From the NCBI RefSeq assembly GCF_000716335.1, contig NZ_KL591015.1:14409-78408 (forward strand): a stretch of 64,000 nt of DNA, read 5' to 3'. Below the pieces are notes generated by a model. It worked only from the letters and a program-made list of their open reading frames with translations. It was not told where the DNA came from and ran no database searches. Of this stretch, positions 1 to 8,992 are shown in pieces (within the stretch, counting starts at the first letter, position 1; each line of letters opens with the position of its first letter). Source of the DNA: Streptomyces sp. NRRL S-118 (GTDB lineage Bacteria; Actinomycetota; Actinomycetes; Streptomycetales; Streptomycetaceae). Made by a program: the position numbers and the translations under genes.

Positions 1-4
1 GAAA

Positions 5-40
5 CCGAAGGCCCGGATCTCACGAGATCCGGGCCTTCGG
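5..40. terminator. strong stem-loop terminator at window edge
   Basis: A 16-bp perfect stem (6-20 pairing with 25-40) closes a four-base loop. The short A- and T-containing flanks (gaaac / gtttc) can extend it on either strand. It probably ends a gene lying left of the window and may be bidirectional. Confidence 0.75.
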
Positions 41-107
41 CGTTTCCTCGTCTCCTGAAGGCGTCGCACCGCAAAGCCCCCCTCGCGCAAGGCCCCCGGC
101 AACGCAA

Positions 108-133
108 AAGCCCCCCGGTCTCCCGGGGGGCTT
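108..133 (-). terminator. terminator downstream of catR
   Basis: AAGCCCCCCGG pairs perfectly with CCGGGGGGCTT around a tctc loop, 22 bp beyond the catR stop. On the minus strand the A-rich side gives a short U run, so it fits a rho-independent terminator for catR. Confidence 0.75.
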
Positions 134-154
134 CCGTGTCCGTCGCAGGCGCGG

Positions 155-571
155 TCAGGCGGCCGCGCAGGTGGGGCACACGCCCCGGTACGTGACTTCG
201 ACGTCGGAGATGGTGAACCCGAAGCGCTCGGTGTCCGGCAGGTCGGCCAGCGGGTCGCCCGACGGGTGCACGTCGCGGATCGCGCCGCAACCCGCGCAGA
301 CCAGGTGGTGGTGCGGACGGTGCGCGTTCGGGTCGTACCGCTTCGCGCGGCGGTCCGTCGTGACCTCCAGGACCTCGCCCAGCGTCACCAGCTCGCCCAG
401 CGTGTTGTAGACGGTCGCACGGGAAATCTCCGGGAGCCGCTCCACCGCGCGTGCGTGGACCTCGTCAGCCGTCAGGTGGACGTGCTCGCCGTCGAGGACC
501 TCGGCCACGACACGTCGCTGCGCGGTCATGCGCCAGCCGCGTCCTCGCAGTCGTTCCAACAGGTCGCTCAT
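155..571 (-). CDS. catR: Fur-family peroxide-responsive repressor CatR
   Basis: 138-residue Fur/PerR-family metalloregulator. An N-terminal winged helix covers about residues 1-80. The metal region has the histidine cluster H84-H89 followed by C92-x2-C95, and a second pair C132-x2-C135 that would hold the structural zinc. The gene is divergent from the catalase gene, and an inverted repeat lies in the shared promoter, which is the arrangement of the H2O2-sensitive catalase repressor CatR described in S. coelicolor. Under reducing conditions it would repress the catalase promoter; peroxide would release it. The start ATG at 571 fits the usual family length (MSDLLERLR). A FurA or Zur role is less likely given the catalase neighbour. 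Confidence 0.88.
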   Translation of the reverse strand: MSDLLERLRGRGWRMTAQRRVVAEVLDGEHVHLTADEVHARAVERLPEISRATVYNTLGELVTLGEVLEVTTDRRAKRYDPNAHRPHHHLVCAGCGAIRDVHPSGDPLADLPDTERFGFTISDVEVTYRGVCPTCAAA

Positions 572-631
572 GGAGACCAGCCTAACAGGGAGGGGACCCA
601 GTCCCGAACCGGTGTGGGTTTGGATGATGGC

Positions 632-659
632 TTGACTTAGACAATGTCCATTGTAGGAT
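632..659 (+). promoter_or_regulatory. catA promoter with CatR-type operator in the spacer
   Basis: A -35 TTGACT (632-637) and a -10 TAGGAT (654-659) are 16 bp apart. The spacer carries the inverted repeat ACAATG-TC-CATTGT (641-654), so a repressor bound there would block polymerase directly. It sits between catR and the catalase gene, and the expected +1 near 666 leaves a leader of about 50 bases before the GTG start. Confidence 0.8.
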
Positions 660-715
660 CGATGCCAGGCATTGGCCGAGGGACAGGTAGTGCAGGAGAC
701 ATGCAGGAGGCGCAC

Positions 716-2167
716 GTGACGCAGGGACCGCTCACCACGGAGGCCGGCGCGCCGGTCGCCGACAACCAGAACAGCGAGACCGCGGGCGTCGGCGGTCCGG
801 TTCTCGTCCAGGACCAGCTCCTTCTCGAGAAGCTCGCCCACTTCAACCGGGAGCGCATCCCGGAGCGGGTGGTCCACGCGCGCGGCGCCGGCGCCTACGG
901 CACCTTCACGGTGACGGCCGACGTCACCCCGTACACCCGCGCGAAGTTCCTCTCCGAGGTCGGCAAGCAGACCGAGGTCTTCCTGCGCTTCTCGACCGTG
1001 GCGGGCAATCTGGGCGCCGCCGACGCGGTGCGGGACCCCCGGGGCTTCGCGCTTAAGTTCTACACCGAGGAGGGCAACTACGACCTCGTCGGCAACAACA
1101 CCCCGGTGTTCTTCATCAAGGACGCCATCAAGTTCCCCGACTTCATCCACACGCAGAAGCGCGACCCGTACACGGGCTCGCAGGAGGCGGACAACGTCTG
1201 GGACTTCTGGAGCCTGTCGCCCGAGTCGGTGCACCAGGTGACCTGGCTGTTCGGCGACCGCGGCATCCCGGCCGGCTACCGCCACATGGACGGCTTCGGT
1301 TCCCACACCTTCCAGTGGAACAACGAGGCCGGCGAGGCCTTCTGGGTGAAGTACCACTTCAAGACGGACCAGGGCATCAAGTGCCTCACGCAGGCCGAGG
1401 CCAACAAGCTCGCCGGTGAGGACCCCGACTCGCACCAGCGCGACCTGCGCGAGGCCATCGAGCGCGGCGAGTACCCGTCCTGGACCGTCGGCGTGCAGAT
1501 CATGCCGGTGGCGGACGCGGCGACCTACCGCTTCAACCCGTTCGACCTGACCAAGGTGTGGCCGCACGCCGACTACCCGGTCATCGAGTTCGGCAAGCTG
1601 GAGCTCAACCGCAACCCGGAGAACGTCTTCGCCGAGGTCGAACAGTCGATCTTCAGCCCCGCCCACTTCGTGCCCGGTATCGGGCCGTCCCCGGACAAGA
1701 TGCTCCAGGGCCGCCTCTTCGCGTACGGCGACGCCCACCGCTACCGCGTCGGCATCAACGCCGACCACCTGCCGGTGAACCGCCCGCACGCCACCGAGGC
1801 GCGGACGAACAGCCGTGACGGCTTCCTGTACGACGGCCGTCACAAGGGCGCGAAGAACTACGAGCCGAACAGCTTCGGCGGCCCGCTCCAGACCGACCGG
1901 CCGCTGTGGCAGCCGATCGCGGTGACGGGCGGGACCGGCAACCACGAGGCGCCGGTGCACGCCGAGGACAACGACTTCGTCCAGGCCGGCGACCTCTACC
2001 GGCTCATGACGGAGGACGAGAAGGACCGTCTGATCGAGAACCTCGCGGGCTCGATCTCCCAGGTCTCGCGCGACGACATCGTCGAGCGCGCGATCAACAA
2101 CTTCCGTCAGGCCGACGGAGACTTCGGCAAGCGGCTGGAGGCCGCGGTCCAGGCCCTGCGCGGCTGA
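716..2167 (+). CDS. catA: monofunctional haem catalase
   Basis: 483-residue small-subunit haem catalase that breaks hydrogen peroxide into water and oxygen in the cytoplasm. The active-site block [14 protein letters not shown] places the catalytic His at residue 54, the distal Asn lies in [11 protein letters not shown], and the proximal haem ligand is Tyr337 in [13 protein letters not shown] chose GTG 716 because CAGGAGGCG sits 5 bases upstream; the in-frame ATG at 644 lies inside the promoter and cannot be used. It is divergent from catR and is probably the main vegetative catalase, induced by peroxide through CatR. Confidence 0.94.
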   Translation: MTQGPLTTEAGAPVADNQNSETAGVGGPVLVQDQLLLEKLAHFNRERIPERVVHARGAGAYGTFTVTADVTPYTRAKFLSEVGKQTEVFLRFSTVAGNLGAADAVRDPRGFALKFYTEEGNYDLVGNNTPVFFIKDAIKFPDFIHTQKRDPYTGSQEADNVWDFWSLSPESVHQVTWLFGDRGIPAGYRHMDGFGSHTFQWNNEAGEAFWVKYHFKTDQGIKCLTQAEANKLAGEDPDSHQRDLREAIERGEYPSWTVGVQIMPVADAATYRFNPFDLTKVWPHADYPVIEFGKLELNRNPENVFAEVEQSIFSPAHFVPGIGPSPDKMLQGRLFAYGDAHRYRVGINADHLPVNRPHATEARTNSRDGFLYDGRHKGAKNYEPNSFGGPLQTDRPLWQPIAVTGGTGNHEAPVHAEDNDFVQAGDLYRLMTEDEKDRLIENLAGSISQVSRDDIVERAINNFRQADGDFGKRLEAAVQALRG

Positions 2168-2195
2168 ACAGCACCGGACCGCTTGTCGTAGCCGA

Positions 2196-2226
2196 GAGGG
2201 CCGGCTCCCGCAGGGGGCCGGCCCTC
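2196..2226 (+). terminator. terminator after catA
   Basis: GAGGGCCGGC (2196-2205) pairs with GCCGGCCCTC (2217-2226), 29 bp past the catalase stop and just before the converging CBS-protein gene. No T run follows, as is usual in Streptomyces. Confidence 0.65.
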
Positions 2227-2250
2227 CGGTCCGTCCGGGGGGACACCCCT

Positions 2251-2649
2251 TCAGGCCAGGGCGGCCGCGTGACGCCGCGCCGGCGCCCAGCAGCGGATGA
2301 TGTCGCGCACGGAGACGATGCCGACCGGCCCGGTGCCGTCCAGCACGATCAGGTGGCGGAAGCCGCCGTGGGACATGGCGGTCGCGGCCTCCTCCAGGGT
2401 CCACTCCGGCGCGGCGAAGACGACGTCGGTCGTCGTGTGCGCGCCGGCCGTCTCCAGGTCCGGGTTCTGCCCGGCGCCGACCGAGACGAGGATGTCCCGT
2501 TCGGTGAGGATGCCGAGGCCGCTGGTGTCATGGTCCAGAACGACGGCCGCGCCGACCCGGCGCGCCGCCATCAGGGCTGCTGCCTGGCGGAGCGTGTGGG
2601 CGGGGCCGATGGTGAGGACCACCGTGCTCATGGCGTCACGGACGAGCAT
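2251..2649 (-). CDS. tandem CBS-domain protein
   Basis: 132-residue protein made of two CBS motifs (about residues 5-60 and 75-130), each with the characteristic (I/V)xTxxD ending: GILTERDIL and GIVSVRDII. Stand-alone CBS pairs bind adenine nucleotides and act as small ligand sensors; the partner is unknown. ATG 2649 is preferred over GTG 2661 because the GTG overlaps the AAGGAGG ribosome-binding site. It converges on catA and is transcribed alone. In actinobacteria such proteins often belong to stress or dormancy regulons, but nothing here shows that directly. Confidence 0.8.
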   Translation of the reverse strand: MLVRDAMSTVVLTIGPAHTLRQAAALMAARRVGAAVVLDHDTSGLGILTERDILVSVGAGQNPDLETAGAHTTTDVVFAAPEWTLEEAATAMSHGGFRHLIVLDGTGPVGIVSVRDIIRCWAPARRHAAALA

Positions 2650-2849
2650 GGACGGAGCCACCTCCTTGGTGAACGACTCGTCGAGAATCGATTCACAAAT
2701 TCACAAGTGGGGGGACTTCAGAGTGGCAGCCCGGCGCGGCCTCAACAAGGGGTCTGCATGACCTGGCGCACATACGCCATGACGGACGGTGGGCGGCCGA
2801 CGGGCGAGCGGCCGGACCCGCGGCCGGCCGCGGGTCCCGCGGGACGGTC

Positions 2850-3650
2850 TCAGTAACGCTGGTTCAGGTAGCCCAGCAACTCGTCGTGGAGCAGGCCGTT
2901 GGACGCCGCCGCGTTCCCGCTGTGCGGTCCCGGCGCGCCGTCCAGGCCGGTGAAGGTGCCGCCCGCCTCCTGCACCACGACGGCGGTCGCCGCCATGTCC
3001 CACAGCGACAGCTCCGGCTCGGCGCAGATGTCCACCGAGCCCTCCGCGACCATCATGTACGGCCAGAAGTCGCCGTACCCGCGCGTCCGCCAGCACGCGC
3101 GCGTGAGGTCGAGGAAGCCGTCCAGCCGGCCCTGCTCCTCCCAGCCGCTGAGCGACGAGTACGCGAACGACGCGTCGGACAGCTCCGCCACCTTGGACAC
3201 ATGAAGGCGCGTCGCCGACGACAGGCTGCGGCCGGTGTACGCGCCGAGCCCCTTCGCCGCCCACCAGCGGCGGCCCAGCGCCGGCGCCGACACCACGCCC
3301 ACGACCGGCTGGAAGCCCCCCTCGCCCGCCTCCATGAGCGCGATCAGCGTCGCCCAGACCGGCACGCCCCGCACGTAGTTCTTGGTGCCGTCGATCGGGT
3401 CGATCACCCAGCGGCGCGGGCCCGTGCCCTCGACGCCGTACTCCTCGCCCAGGATCGCGTCGCGCGGCCGCGCCCGCTGCAGCTGGCCCCGGATCAGCTC
3501 CTCGGCGGCCCGGTCGGCCTCGCTCACCGGGGTCATGTCCGGCTTCGTCTCCACTTTGAGGTCCAGCGCCCTGAACCGGTCCATGGTGGCGGCGTCGGCG
3601 GCGTCCGCGAGGACGTGGGCAAGACGCAGATCATCGTGGTAATCGGCCAT
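2850..3650 (-). CDS. hisN: histidinol-phosphatase, inositol-monophosphatase fold
   Basis: 266-residue member of the inositol monophosphatase family. The metal-binding blocks are GEEYG (about 70), [15 protein letters not shown] (about 85-100) and [18 protein letters not shown] (about 215). The NYVRGVPVW variant and a length of 266 match the actinobacterial HisN group, which dephosphorylates L-histidinol phosphate in histidine synthesis. ATG 3650 (MADYHDDL) is chosen over the GTG nine bases upstream. It is away from other his genes, which is normal for hisN in Streptomyces. Activity on inositol phosphates cannot be excluded from sequence alone. Confidence 0.85.
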   Translation of the reverse strand: MADYHDDLRLAHVLADAADAATMDRFRALDLKVETKPDMTPVSEADRAAEELIRGQLQRARPRDAILGEEYGVEGTGPRRWVIDPIDGTKNYVRGVPVWATLIALMEAGEGGFQPVVGVVSAPALGRRWWAAKGLGAYTGRSLSSATRLHVSKVAELSDASFAYSSLSGWEEQGRLDGFLDLTRACWRTRGYGDFWPYMMVAEGSVDICAEPELSLWDMAATAVVVQEAGGTFTGLDGAPGPHSGNAAASNGLLHDELLGYLNQRY

Positions 3651-3695
3651 GAGCCGCACTCTATCCCGCTGGACCGGCCGCTTCCGCGGGAGCTA

Positions 3696-3734
3696 TTGAC
3701 AGTGCGTGGCAGCCCGTCAACTCTGAGCTCAGAG
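3696..3734 (+). promoter_or_regulatory. palindromic operator in tetR promoter
   Basis: A -35-like TTGACA (3696-3701) is followed 19 bp later by the perfect 14-bp palindrome CTCTGAGCTCAGAG (3721-3734), which covers the expected -10/+1 zone. The TetR start is at 3758, so autoregulation is the simplest reading. The -10 itself is poor. Confidence 0.55.
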
Positions 3735-3757
3735 CCGTCGGGCCAGGGGAGGCGACG

Positions 3758-4435
3758 ATGCCCACCGCGCGCGAAGCGCTGCTCGACGCCGCTCGCGCGG
3801 CGCTCGCGGACCTGCCCTGGGCGGCGGTGCGGATGGTCGACGTCGCGGCGGCGGCGGGCGTGTCCCGGCAGACCCTCTACAACGAGTTCGGCAGCAAGGA
3901 GGGCCTGGCGCGGGCCCTGCTGCGCAGCGAGGCCGACACGTACCTGGAGGGCGTCGAACGACTCCTCGGGGGCAACACCGACCCGGCCATGGGCATGGGG
4001 GCGGGCGCGGGCGCGGACACGCGCGCCGGCGTCCGGCAGGACGCGGGGGACCGCCTCGCGCTCGTCGCCGAGTGGATCGTCCGCGAGGCGCGGACGCGGC
4101 CCCTGCTGCGCGCCCTGCTCACCGGCTGCTGGGGCGACCGGCTCCCGGCGCCGCGTCCGCGGCCCGGTCCGGCCCGGCGGGTCCTGACCGGTTCGGCCGC
4201 CCAGCGCCGCGCCGACGCGGGCGCACCCGGTCCGGCCGAACTGGTGACGGCCGTACGGGAGCGGTATCTGGCGGCGCTGGGCCGGGAGGGCTGCGGGGAG
4301 GAGGTGTGCGAGCTGGCCGTACGGCTCGCCCTGTCCTGCGTCGTCGCGCCCGGCCCCCAGGAGGAGGTCGGCGCGCTCGTGCGCCGGGTCGTCGGCGGTG
4401 TCAGTGCGACGAGCCCGAGAGCTGGAGCCCGATGA
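3758..4435 (+). CDS. TetR-family transcriptional regulator
   Basis: 225-residue regulator with a typical N-terminal TetR helix-turn-helix (about residues 8-50, including VSRQTLYNEFGSKEGLARALL). The ligand domain is not recognisable and contains a low-complexity Gly/Ala stretch (GMGAGAGADTRAG, about residues 78-90) that probably is a flexible loop. A good ribosome-binding site (AGGGGAGG) precedes ATG 3758. Its 3' end overlaps the converging SMR gene by 35 bp, so it may control that efflux gene or only itself through the palindrome upstream. Confidence 0.82.
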   Translation: MPTAREALLDAARAALADLPWAAVRMVDVAAAAGVSRQTLYNEFGSKEGLARALLRSEADTYLEGVERLLGGNTDPAMGMGAGAGADTRAGVRQDAGDRLALVAEWIVREARTRPLLRALLTGCWGDRLPAPRPRPGPARRVLTGSAAQRRADAGAPGPAELVTAVRERYLAALGREGCGEEVCELAVRLALSCVVAPGPQEEVGALVRRVVGGVSATSPRAGAR

Positions 4436-4724
4436 CCCCGAGGATCACCAGCGAGATCGAGATGATCTTCAGCGTGGACACCAGGTCACCCAGGAAGATC
4501 ATGCCGTAGACGGCCGTGCCCGCCGCCCCGATCCCGGTCCACACCGCGTACGCCGGACCCACGTCCAGCTTCCGCAGCGACAGGGTCAGCAGCCCGAAGC
4601 TGCCGAGGGCGAAACAGGCGAAGGCGACCGTCGGCCACAAGCGCGTGAAGCCGTGGGAGAGTTTGAGGCAGACGGCGAAACCGGTCTCCAGGAAGCCCGC
4701 GACGATCACCAGCAGCCACGCCAT
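4401..4724 (-). CDS. SMR-family efflux protein, SugE/Gdx-like
   Basis: 107-residue small multidrug resistance protein with four membrane helices. It carries the essential proton/substrate Glu13 and the SugE/Gdx signature YAVWTGIGAAG with Tyr59 and Trp62, so export of guanidinium or small quaternary cations by proton exchange is likely. One position is odd: residue 16, Trp in characterised Gdx proteins, is Phe here (ETGFAVCLK), so guanidinium specificity is uncertain. No guanidine riboswitch is recognisable upstream. It is tail-to-tail with the TetR gene. The ATG at 4724 has a GGGAGG ribosome-binding site. Confidence 0.82.
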   Translation of the reverse strand: MAWLLVIVAGFLETGFAVCLKLSHGFTRLWPTVAFACFALGSFGLLTLSLRKLDVGPAYAVWTGIGAAGTAVYGMIFLGDLVSTLKIISISLVILGVIGLQLSGSSH

Positions 4725-4820
4725 CGTCAGTGCCTCCCGCGTCCGTGGTCCGTGACTGCCCGGTCCGACTTGGTGCGATTATGCACTTACCGGGCGCCGG
4801 GATCCGCAAACGTGCGCGAC

Positions 4821-5831
4821 TCAGTCGCCTTCGCGTCGCTCGCGCGTGGCGAGCAGCCGCCGCAGCGAGTACAGCCGCGCCGGGTCGGCGTGCCCCTCGG
4901 CCACCCAGGCGTCCAGCGCGCACTCCGGCTCGTCGTGGCTGCACGCGCGCGGGCACTGCTCCGTGCCCGGCACCAGGTCGGGGAAGGCGTTGATGACCCG
5001 GGAGGGGTCGACGTGGTTGAGCCCGAAGGACCGCACGCCCGGGGTGTCGATCACCCATCCCTCGGCGCCGCCCAGCGGCAGCGCCAGCGCTGACGTGGTG
5101 GTGTGCCGGCCGCGGCCCGTCACCGCGTTGACGTCACCGGTGAGCCGGCGGCGTTCCTCCGGCACCAGCGCGTTGACCAGGGTCGTCTTGCCGACGCCCG
5201 AGTGGCCGACGAAGGCGGTGGTGCGGCCGGCGAGGAACTCGCGGACCCGGTCGGCCGCGTTCCCGTCGTACAGCTCCTCGCGGCTGGTGACGACGTACGG
5301 GATGTCGAGCGCGCCGTACAGCTCCAGCAGCGCCGAGGGTGGTGCGAGGTCCGACTTGGTCAGCACCAGCAGCGGCTCCAGGCCGCCGTCGTACGCCGCC
5401 ACCAGGCAGCGGTCGATCAGCCGGGGGCGTGGCTCGGGGTCGGCGAGGGCGGTGACGACGGCGAGCTGGTCGGCGTTGGCGACGACCACGCGCTCGAACG
5501 GATCGTCGTCGTCGGCCGTACGGCGCAGGACGGAGCGGCGCGGCTCGATGCGGACGATCCGGGCCAGGGTGTCCTTCTTGCCGGACATGTCACCGACGAG
5601 GGACACCCGGTCGCCCACCACGGCGGCCTTGCGGCCCAGTTCGCGGGCCTTCATCGCCATGACCGTGCGGCCGTCGACGAGGCAGGTCAGGCGGCCCCGG
5701 TCCACGGTGAGGACCATGCCCTCGGCCGCGTCCTCGTGCTTGGGGCGGATGGTGGTGCGGGGGCGGGTGCCCTTGCGGTTGGGGCGGGAACGGATGTCGT
5801 CCTCGTCCGTGTGCTTGCCGTAGCGGCGCAT
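4821..5831 (-). CDS. rsgA: ribosome small-subunit-dependent GTPase RsgA
   Basis: 336-residue circularly permuted GTPase that checks and matures the 30S subunit. After an N-terminal OB-like domain the GTPase motifs appear in permuted order: G4 (LTKSDL, about 163), G1 P-loop GHSGVGKTT (about 210), then DTPG (about 262). A C-terminal zinc site follows (C-x4-C-x-H-x5-C in QCPRACSHDEPEC). The basic, charged N-terminus is typical of actinobacterial RsgA. It starts 4 bp after aroA stops and is surely cotranscribed. Confidence 0.93.
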   Translation of the reverse strand: MRRYGKHTDEDDIRSRPNRKGTRPRTTIRPKHEDAAEGMVLTVDRGRLTCLVDGRTVMAMKARELGRKAAVVGDRVSLVGDMSGKKDTLARIVRIEPRRSVLRRTADDDDPFERVVVANADQLAVVTALADPEPRPRLIDRCLVAAYDGGLEPLLVLTKSDLAPPSALLELYGALDIPYVVTSREELYDGNAADRVREFLAGRTTAFVGHSGVGKTTLVNALVPEERRRLTGDVNAVTGRGRHTTTSALALPLGGAEGWVIDTPGVRSFGLNHVDPSRVINAFPDLVPGTEQCPRACSHDEPECALDAWVAEGHADPARLYSLRRLLATRERREGD

Positions 5832-5835
5832 GTCG

Positions 5836-7152
5836 TCAGGCCTCGAGCATTCCGGTCCACATCTGCGGGAAGTCCGGCAGGGTCTTGGCGGTCGTCGCCA
5901 CGTTCTCGATCAGCACGCCGTCGACGGCGAGGCCGATGATCGACCCGGCGGTCGCCATGCGGTGGTCGTCGTACGTGTGGAAGACACCGCCGTGCAGCGG
6001 GCGCGGGCGGATGTGCAGCCCGTCCGCGGTCTCGGTGACGTCGCCGCCGAGCTCGTTGATCTCCTTGGTCAGCGCGGCCAGCCGGTCCGTCTCGTGCAGC
6101 CGCAGGTGGGCCACTCCGCGCAGGGTCGAGGGCGAGTCGGCGAGGGCGGCGACCGCCGCGATGCCGGGCGTGAGCTCGCCGACGTCACCGAGGTCCCAGT
6201 CGATGCCGTGGACGGTGCCCGTACCGGTGAAGGTGAGCCCCTGCTCGGTCAGTTCGCAGGAGCCGCCCATCGCGGTGAAGATCTCGCGCAGCGCGTCACC
6301 GGGCTGGGTGGTGTACTGCGGCCAGTCCGGGATGGTGATCCGTCCGCCGGTGACCAGGGCGGCCGCCAGGAACGGCTGGGCGTTGGACAGGTCCGGCTCG
6401 ACGGTCAGGTCGCGGCCCAGCAGCGCGGAGGGGGAGACCCGCCAGACGTTCGGCTCGCCGCCGGTCTCCGGCTCGTCGACCTGCGCGCCGACCGCGCGGA
6501 GCATGTCGACGGTCATCCGGATGTGCGGCATGGAGGGCAGCTTGGCGCCGGTGTGGCGCACCTCCACGCCCTGGTTGAAGCGGGGGGCGGAGAGCAGCAG
6601 CGCGCTGACGAACTGCGACGAGGACGAGGCGTCGATCTCGACCGGGCCGCCGTCCAGTGCCCCGCTGCCGTGCACGGTCATCGGCAGGCACCCGCGCCCG
6701 TCGTCGTCGATGCGGGCGCCCAGGGCGCGCAGGGCGTCGATCACGCCGTGCAGCGGCCGCTCGTGGGAGCGGGGGTCGCCGTCGAAGCGGACCGGCCCGT
6801 CGGCGAGGGCGGCGACCGGGGGCAGGAAGCGCATGACCGTGCCGGCGTTGCCGACGTCGACGTGCGCCGGGCCGTGCAGGCCCGCGGGGATGACCCGCCA
6901 CCGCTCGCCCGTGCCGTCGGGGCCCACGCCCTCCTCGATGCCCACGCCCATCGTGCGCAGGGCCTCGGCCATCAGCAGGGTGTCGCGGGAGCGCAGCGGG
7001 CGGCGCAGCCAGCCGGGTTCGGAGGCGAGCGCGGCGAGCACCAGGCCACGGTTGGTGACCGACTTGGACCCGGGCACGGTGACGGTCGCGTCGACGGCTC
7101 CGCGTGCGGGGGGAGCGGGCCAGAGGTCGAGGTGTGCGGGGCTATCGGTCAT
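5836..7152 (-). CDS. aroA: 3-phosphoshikimate 1-carboxyvinyltransferase (EPSP synthase)
   Basis: 438-residue EPSP synthase of the shikimate pathway, joining shikimate 3-phosphate and phosphoenolpyruvate. The N-terminal phosphate-binding motif is [17 protein letters not shown], the second domain has [11 protein letters not shown], and [10 protein letters not shown] lies near the C-terminus. The PEP-loop reads [15 protein letters not shown]. The start is taken at ATG 7152 (MTDSPAHL); a GTG nine bases upstream is possible and neither has a well-spaced ribosome-binding site. It leads the aroA-rsgA pair. Confidence 0.93.
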   Translation of the reverse strand: MTDSPAHLDLWPAPPARGAVDATVTVPGSKSVTNRGLVLAALASEPGWLRRPLRSRDTLLMAEALRTMGVGIEEGVGPDGTGERWRVIPAGLHGPAHVDVGNAGTVMRFLPPVAALADGPVRFDGDPRSHERPLHGVIDALRALGARIDDDGRGCLPMTVHGSGALDGGPVEIDASSSSQFVSALLLSAPRFNQGVEVRHTGAKLPSMPHIRMTVDMLRAVGAQVDEPETGGEPNVWRVSPSALLGRDLTVEPDLSNAQPFLAAALVTGGRITIPDWPQYTTQPGDALREIFTAMGGSCELTEQGLTFTGTGTVHGIDWDLGDVGELTPGIAAVAALADSPSTLRGVAHLRLHETDRLAALTKEINELGGDVTETADGLHIRPRPLHGGVFHTYDDHRMATAGSIIGLAVDGVLIENVATTAKTLPDFPQMWTGMLEA

Positions 7153-7227
7153 GCCCCTCACTTTAGACGGGCCCTATGGCCAGAGCTCACCTCCACCGGG
7201 CTCTCATGATCATCGGACTCGCCGGTC

Positions 7228-7941
7228 TCAGAGGCCCAGCAGCCAGCGCCCGCCGCCGGTCAGGGAGCACAGCGACACCGCGTGGAAGAGGAACAACCAC
7301 AGGGCCGGCGGGACGTGCGTGAGCCGGGCGAGCTGGTCGGCGTCCGAGTCCGGGGCACCGCCGTGCCGCCGTTTCGACTGGAGCTCGAAGACGGGCCGGA
7401 CACCGCCCAGAAGGAGGAACCAGACCACGCCGTACGCGAACGCCGCCTGGACGACGGGCTCCGTCAGCCACGACACGAGCAGGAAGGCGGCGCCGGTCAC
7501 GAGCACCGTGAGGGCCCCGTACGCGTTGCGGATCATCACCAGCATGGCGACGAGCAGCGCGGTCGCCACCCACAGCAGGAGCGTGATGCGGTGCGCCGCC
7601 AGCAGCCAGGCGCCGCCGAGGCCGAGCAGGGACGGGGCGGTGTAGCCGGCCGCCGCGGTGAGGATCATGCCCAGTCCGGTCGGCCGGCCCCGGCTGACGG
7701 TCAGACCGCTGGTGTCGGAGTGCAGCCGGATGCCCTGCAGCCGCCGGCCGGTGACCAGGGCGATGAGCCCGTGGCCGCCCTCGTGGGCGATCGTGATCGC
7801 GTTCCGCGCCACCCGCCACAGCCCGTGCGGGACGGTGACCGCGAGGGCGGCGGCGGCCGTGACCAGGACGAGCCACAGGTCCGGGGCGGGCTGGGTGCCG
7901 GTGACGCGGTCCCAGAGGTCGGCGAGGCTCGTACGGTCCAT
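7228..7941 (-). CDS. M50B-like membrane metalloprotease
   Basis: 237-residue polytopic membrane protein. The zinc motif HEGGH (His53, Glu54, His57) lies at the end of the first membrane helix, as in site-2-protease-like M50B peptidases. About five further hydrophobic segments follow. A likely third zinc ligand is not obvious, so activity is inferred only from the HExxH motif and topology. The ATG at 7941 is chosen for its AGGGAG ribosome-binding site. It is divergent from the SRAP gene. Its role may be intramembrane cleavage of an unknown substrate. Confidence 0.72.
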   Translation of the reverse strand: MDRTSLADLWDRVTGTQPAPDLWLVLVTAAAALAVTVPHGLWRVARNAITIAHEGGHGLIALVTGRRLQGIRLHSDTSGLTVSRGRPTGLGMILTAAAGYTAPSLLGLGGAWLLAAHRITLLLWVATALLVAMLVMIRNAYGALTVLVTGAAFLLVSWLTEPVVQAAFAYGVVWFLLLGGVRPVFELQSKRRHGGAPDSDADQLARLTHVPPALWLFLFHAVSLCSLTGGGRWLLGL

Positions 7942-8094
7942 GGTCGGGCGGCTCCCTGGTGTCTCGGCGTAGGGAGCATCCTCCGTGCCCGGTGGGCGGT
8001 GGCTCAACCCCGGCCCCTGTTCCGCGGACGGCCCGCCCGTTCCGCCACCTCACCGCCTAGGCTCGTAGCGCATACGGAGGAGGGGTGGTACGCG

Positions 8095-8910
8095 ATGTGC
8101 GGACGGTACGCGGCGAGCCGGCGGCCCGAGGACCTCACGGGTCTGTTCGGCGTCCGGAAGTGGGAGCCGGAGGAGACCCTGGCCCCCGACTGGAACGTGG
8201 CGCCCACCAAGGAGGTGTACGCGGTCCTCGAGCGCCCGCTCAGGGGAGCGGACTCCCCGAGTCCGGTCCGGCAGCTGCGGACCCTGAAGTGGGGTCTCGT
8301 ACCGTCGTGGTCCAAGTCCCCCGAGGGCGCCGCCCGGATGATCAACGCCCGGGCGGAGACGGTCCACGAGAAGCCGTCCTTCCGGCAGGCCTTCGCCACC
8401 CGCCGCTGCATCCTGCCCGCCGACGGCTATTACGAGTGGGTGACCGGCGCCGCGGAGCGGCAGCTGGAGGAGCAGGGGAAGAAGAAGCGCCCGCGCAAGC
8501 AGCCGTACTTCGTCACGCCCGCCGACGGGTCCGTCTTCGCGATGGCGGGGCTGTACGAGTTCTGGCGCGACCCGACCCTGCCGCCCGACCACCCCCGGGC
8601 GTGGTGGGCCACCTGCTCGGTGATCACCACCGAGGCGGACACGGAACCGCTGGGCGTGGCCCCGGCGGATGGGCCGCACGCCCTGTCGGACATCCACCCG
8701 CGCATGCCGCTGATGCTCACGCCCGACCGGTGGGACGCCTGGCTGGACCCCTCTCGCACGGACCCCGACGAGCTGCGCTCCCTGCTCAGCCCGCCCCCGG
8801 CCGGTCTGATGCGCGCCTACCCGGTGACGCCCGCCGTCAGCAACGTCCGCAACAACGGGCCGGAGCTGCTCGAGGAACTCCCCGGCCCGGTGGAGGAAAC
8901 CCTCTTCTGA
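8095..8910 (+). CDS. SRAP-domain abasic-site processing protein (HMCES/YedK type)
   Basis: 271-residue SOS-response-associated peptidase family protein. Cys2, exposed after removal of Met1, is the residue that crosslinks to abasic sites in single-stranded DNA (MCGRYA). Other hallmarks are APTKEVYAV, WGLVPSW, INARAETV, RRCILPADGYYEW with the catalytic Glu, and SDIHPRMPLML with the catalytic His. A strong GGAGGAGG precedes ATG 8095. It protects abasic sites during replication. A basic insertion of about 15 residues (EEQGKKKRPRKQ) lies before the PYFV strand, as in many actinobacterial members. Confidence 0.92.
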   Translation: MCGRYAASRRPEDLTGLFGVRKWEPEETLAPDWNVAPTKEVYAVLERPLRGADSPSPVRQLRTLKWGLVPSWSKSPEGAARMINARAETVHEKPSFRQAFATRRCILPADGYYEWVTGAAERQLEEQGKKKRPRKQPYFVTPADGSVFAMAGLYEFWRDPTLPPDHPRAWWATCSVITTEADTEPLGVAPADGPHALSDIHPRMPLMLTPDRWDAWLDPSRTDPDELRSLLSPPPAGLMRAYPVTPAVSNVRNNGPELLEELPGPVEETLF

Positions 8911-8992
8911 CGCGCGGCACGCGGGGCCGCGGCACGCAGGCCGCGGGGGGCGGGACACGGCACGCCGGGCGCCGCCCGGGCACCATGGCACG

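Noticed and set aside
644..715. Upstream ATG 644 as start of the catalase
   Set aside because: It lies inside the -35/-10 spacer and operator of the catA promoter, so it would not be transcribed.
4725..4820. Guanidine riboswitch upstream of the SMR gene
   Set aside because: I looked for the conserved guanidine aptamer blocks in the 96-bp leader and saw none; the gap is also too short for aptamer plus promoter.
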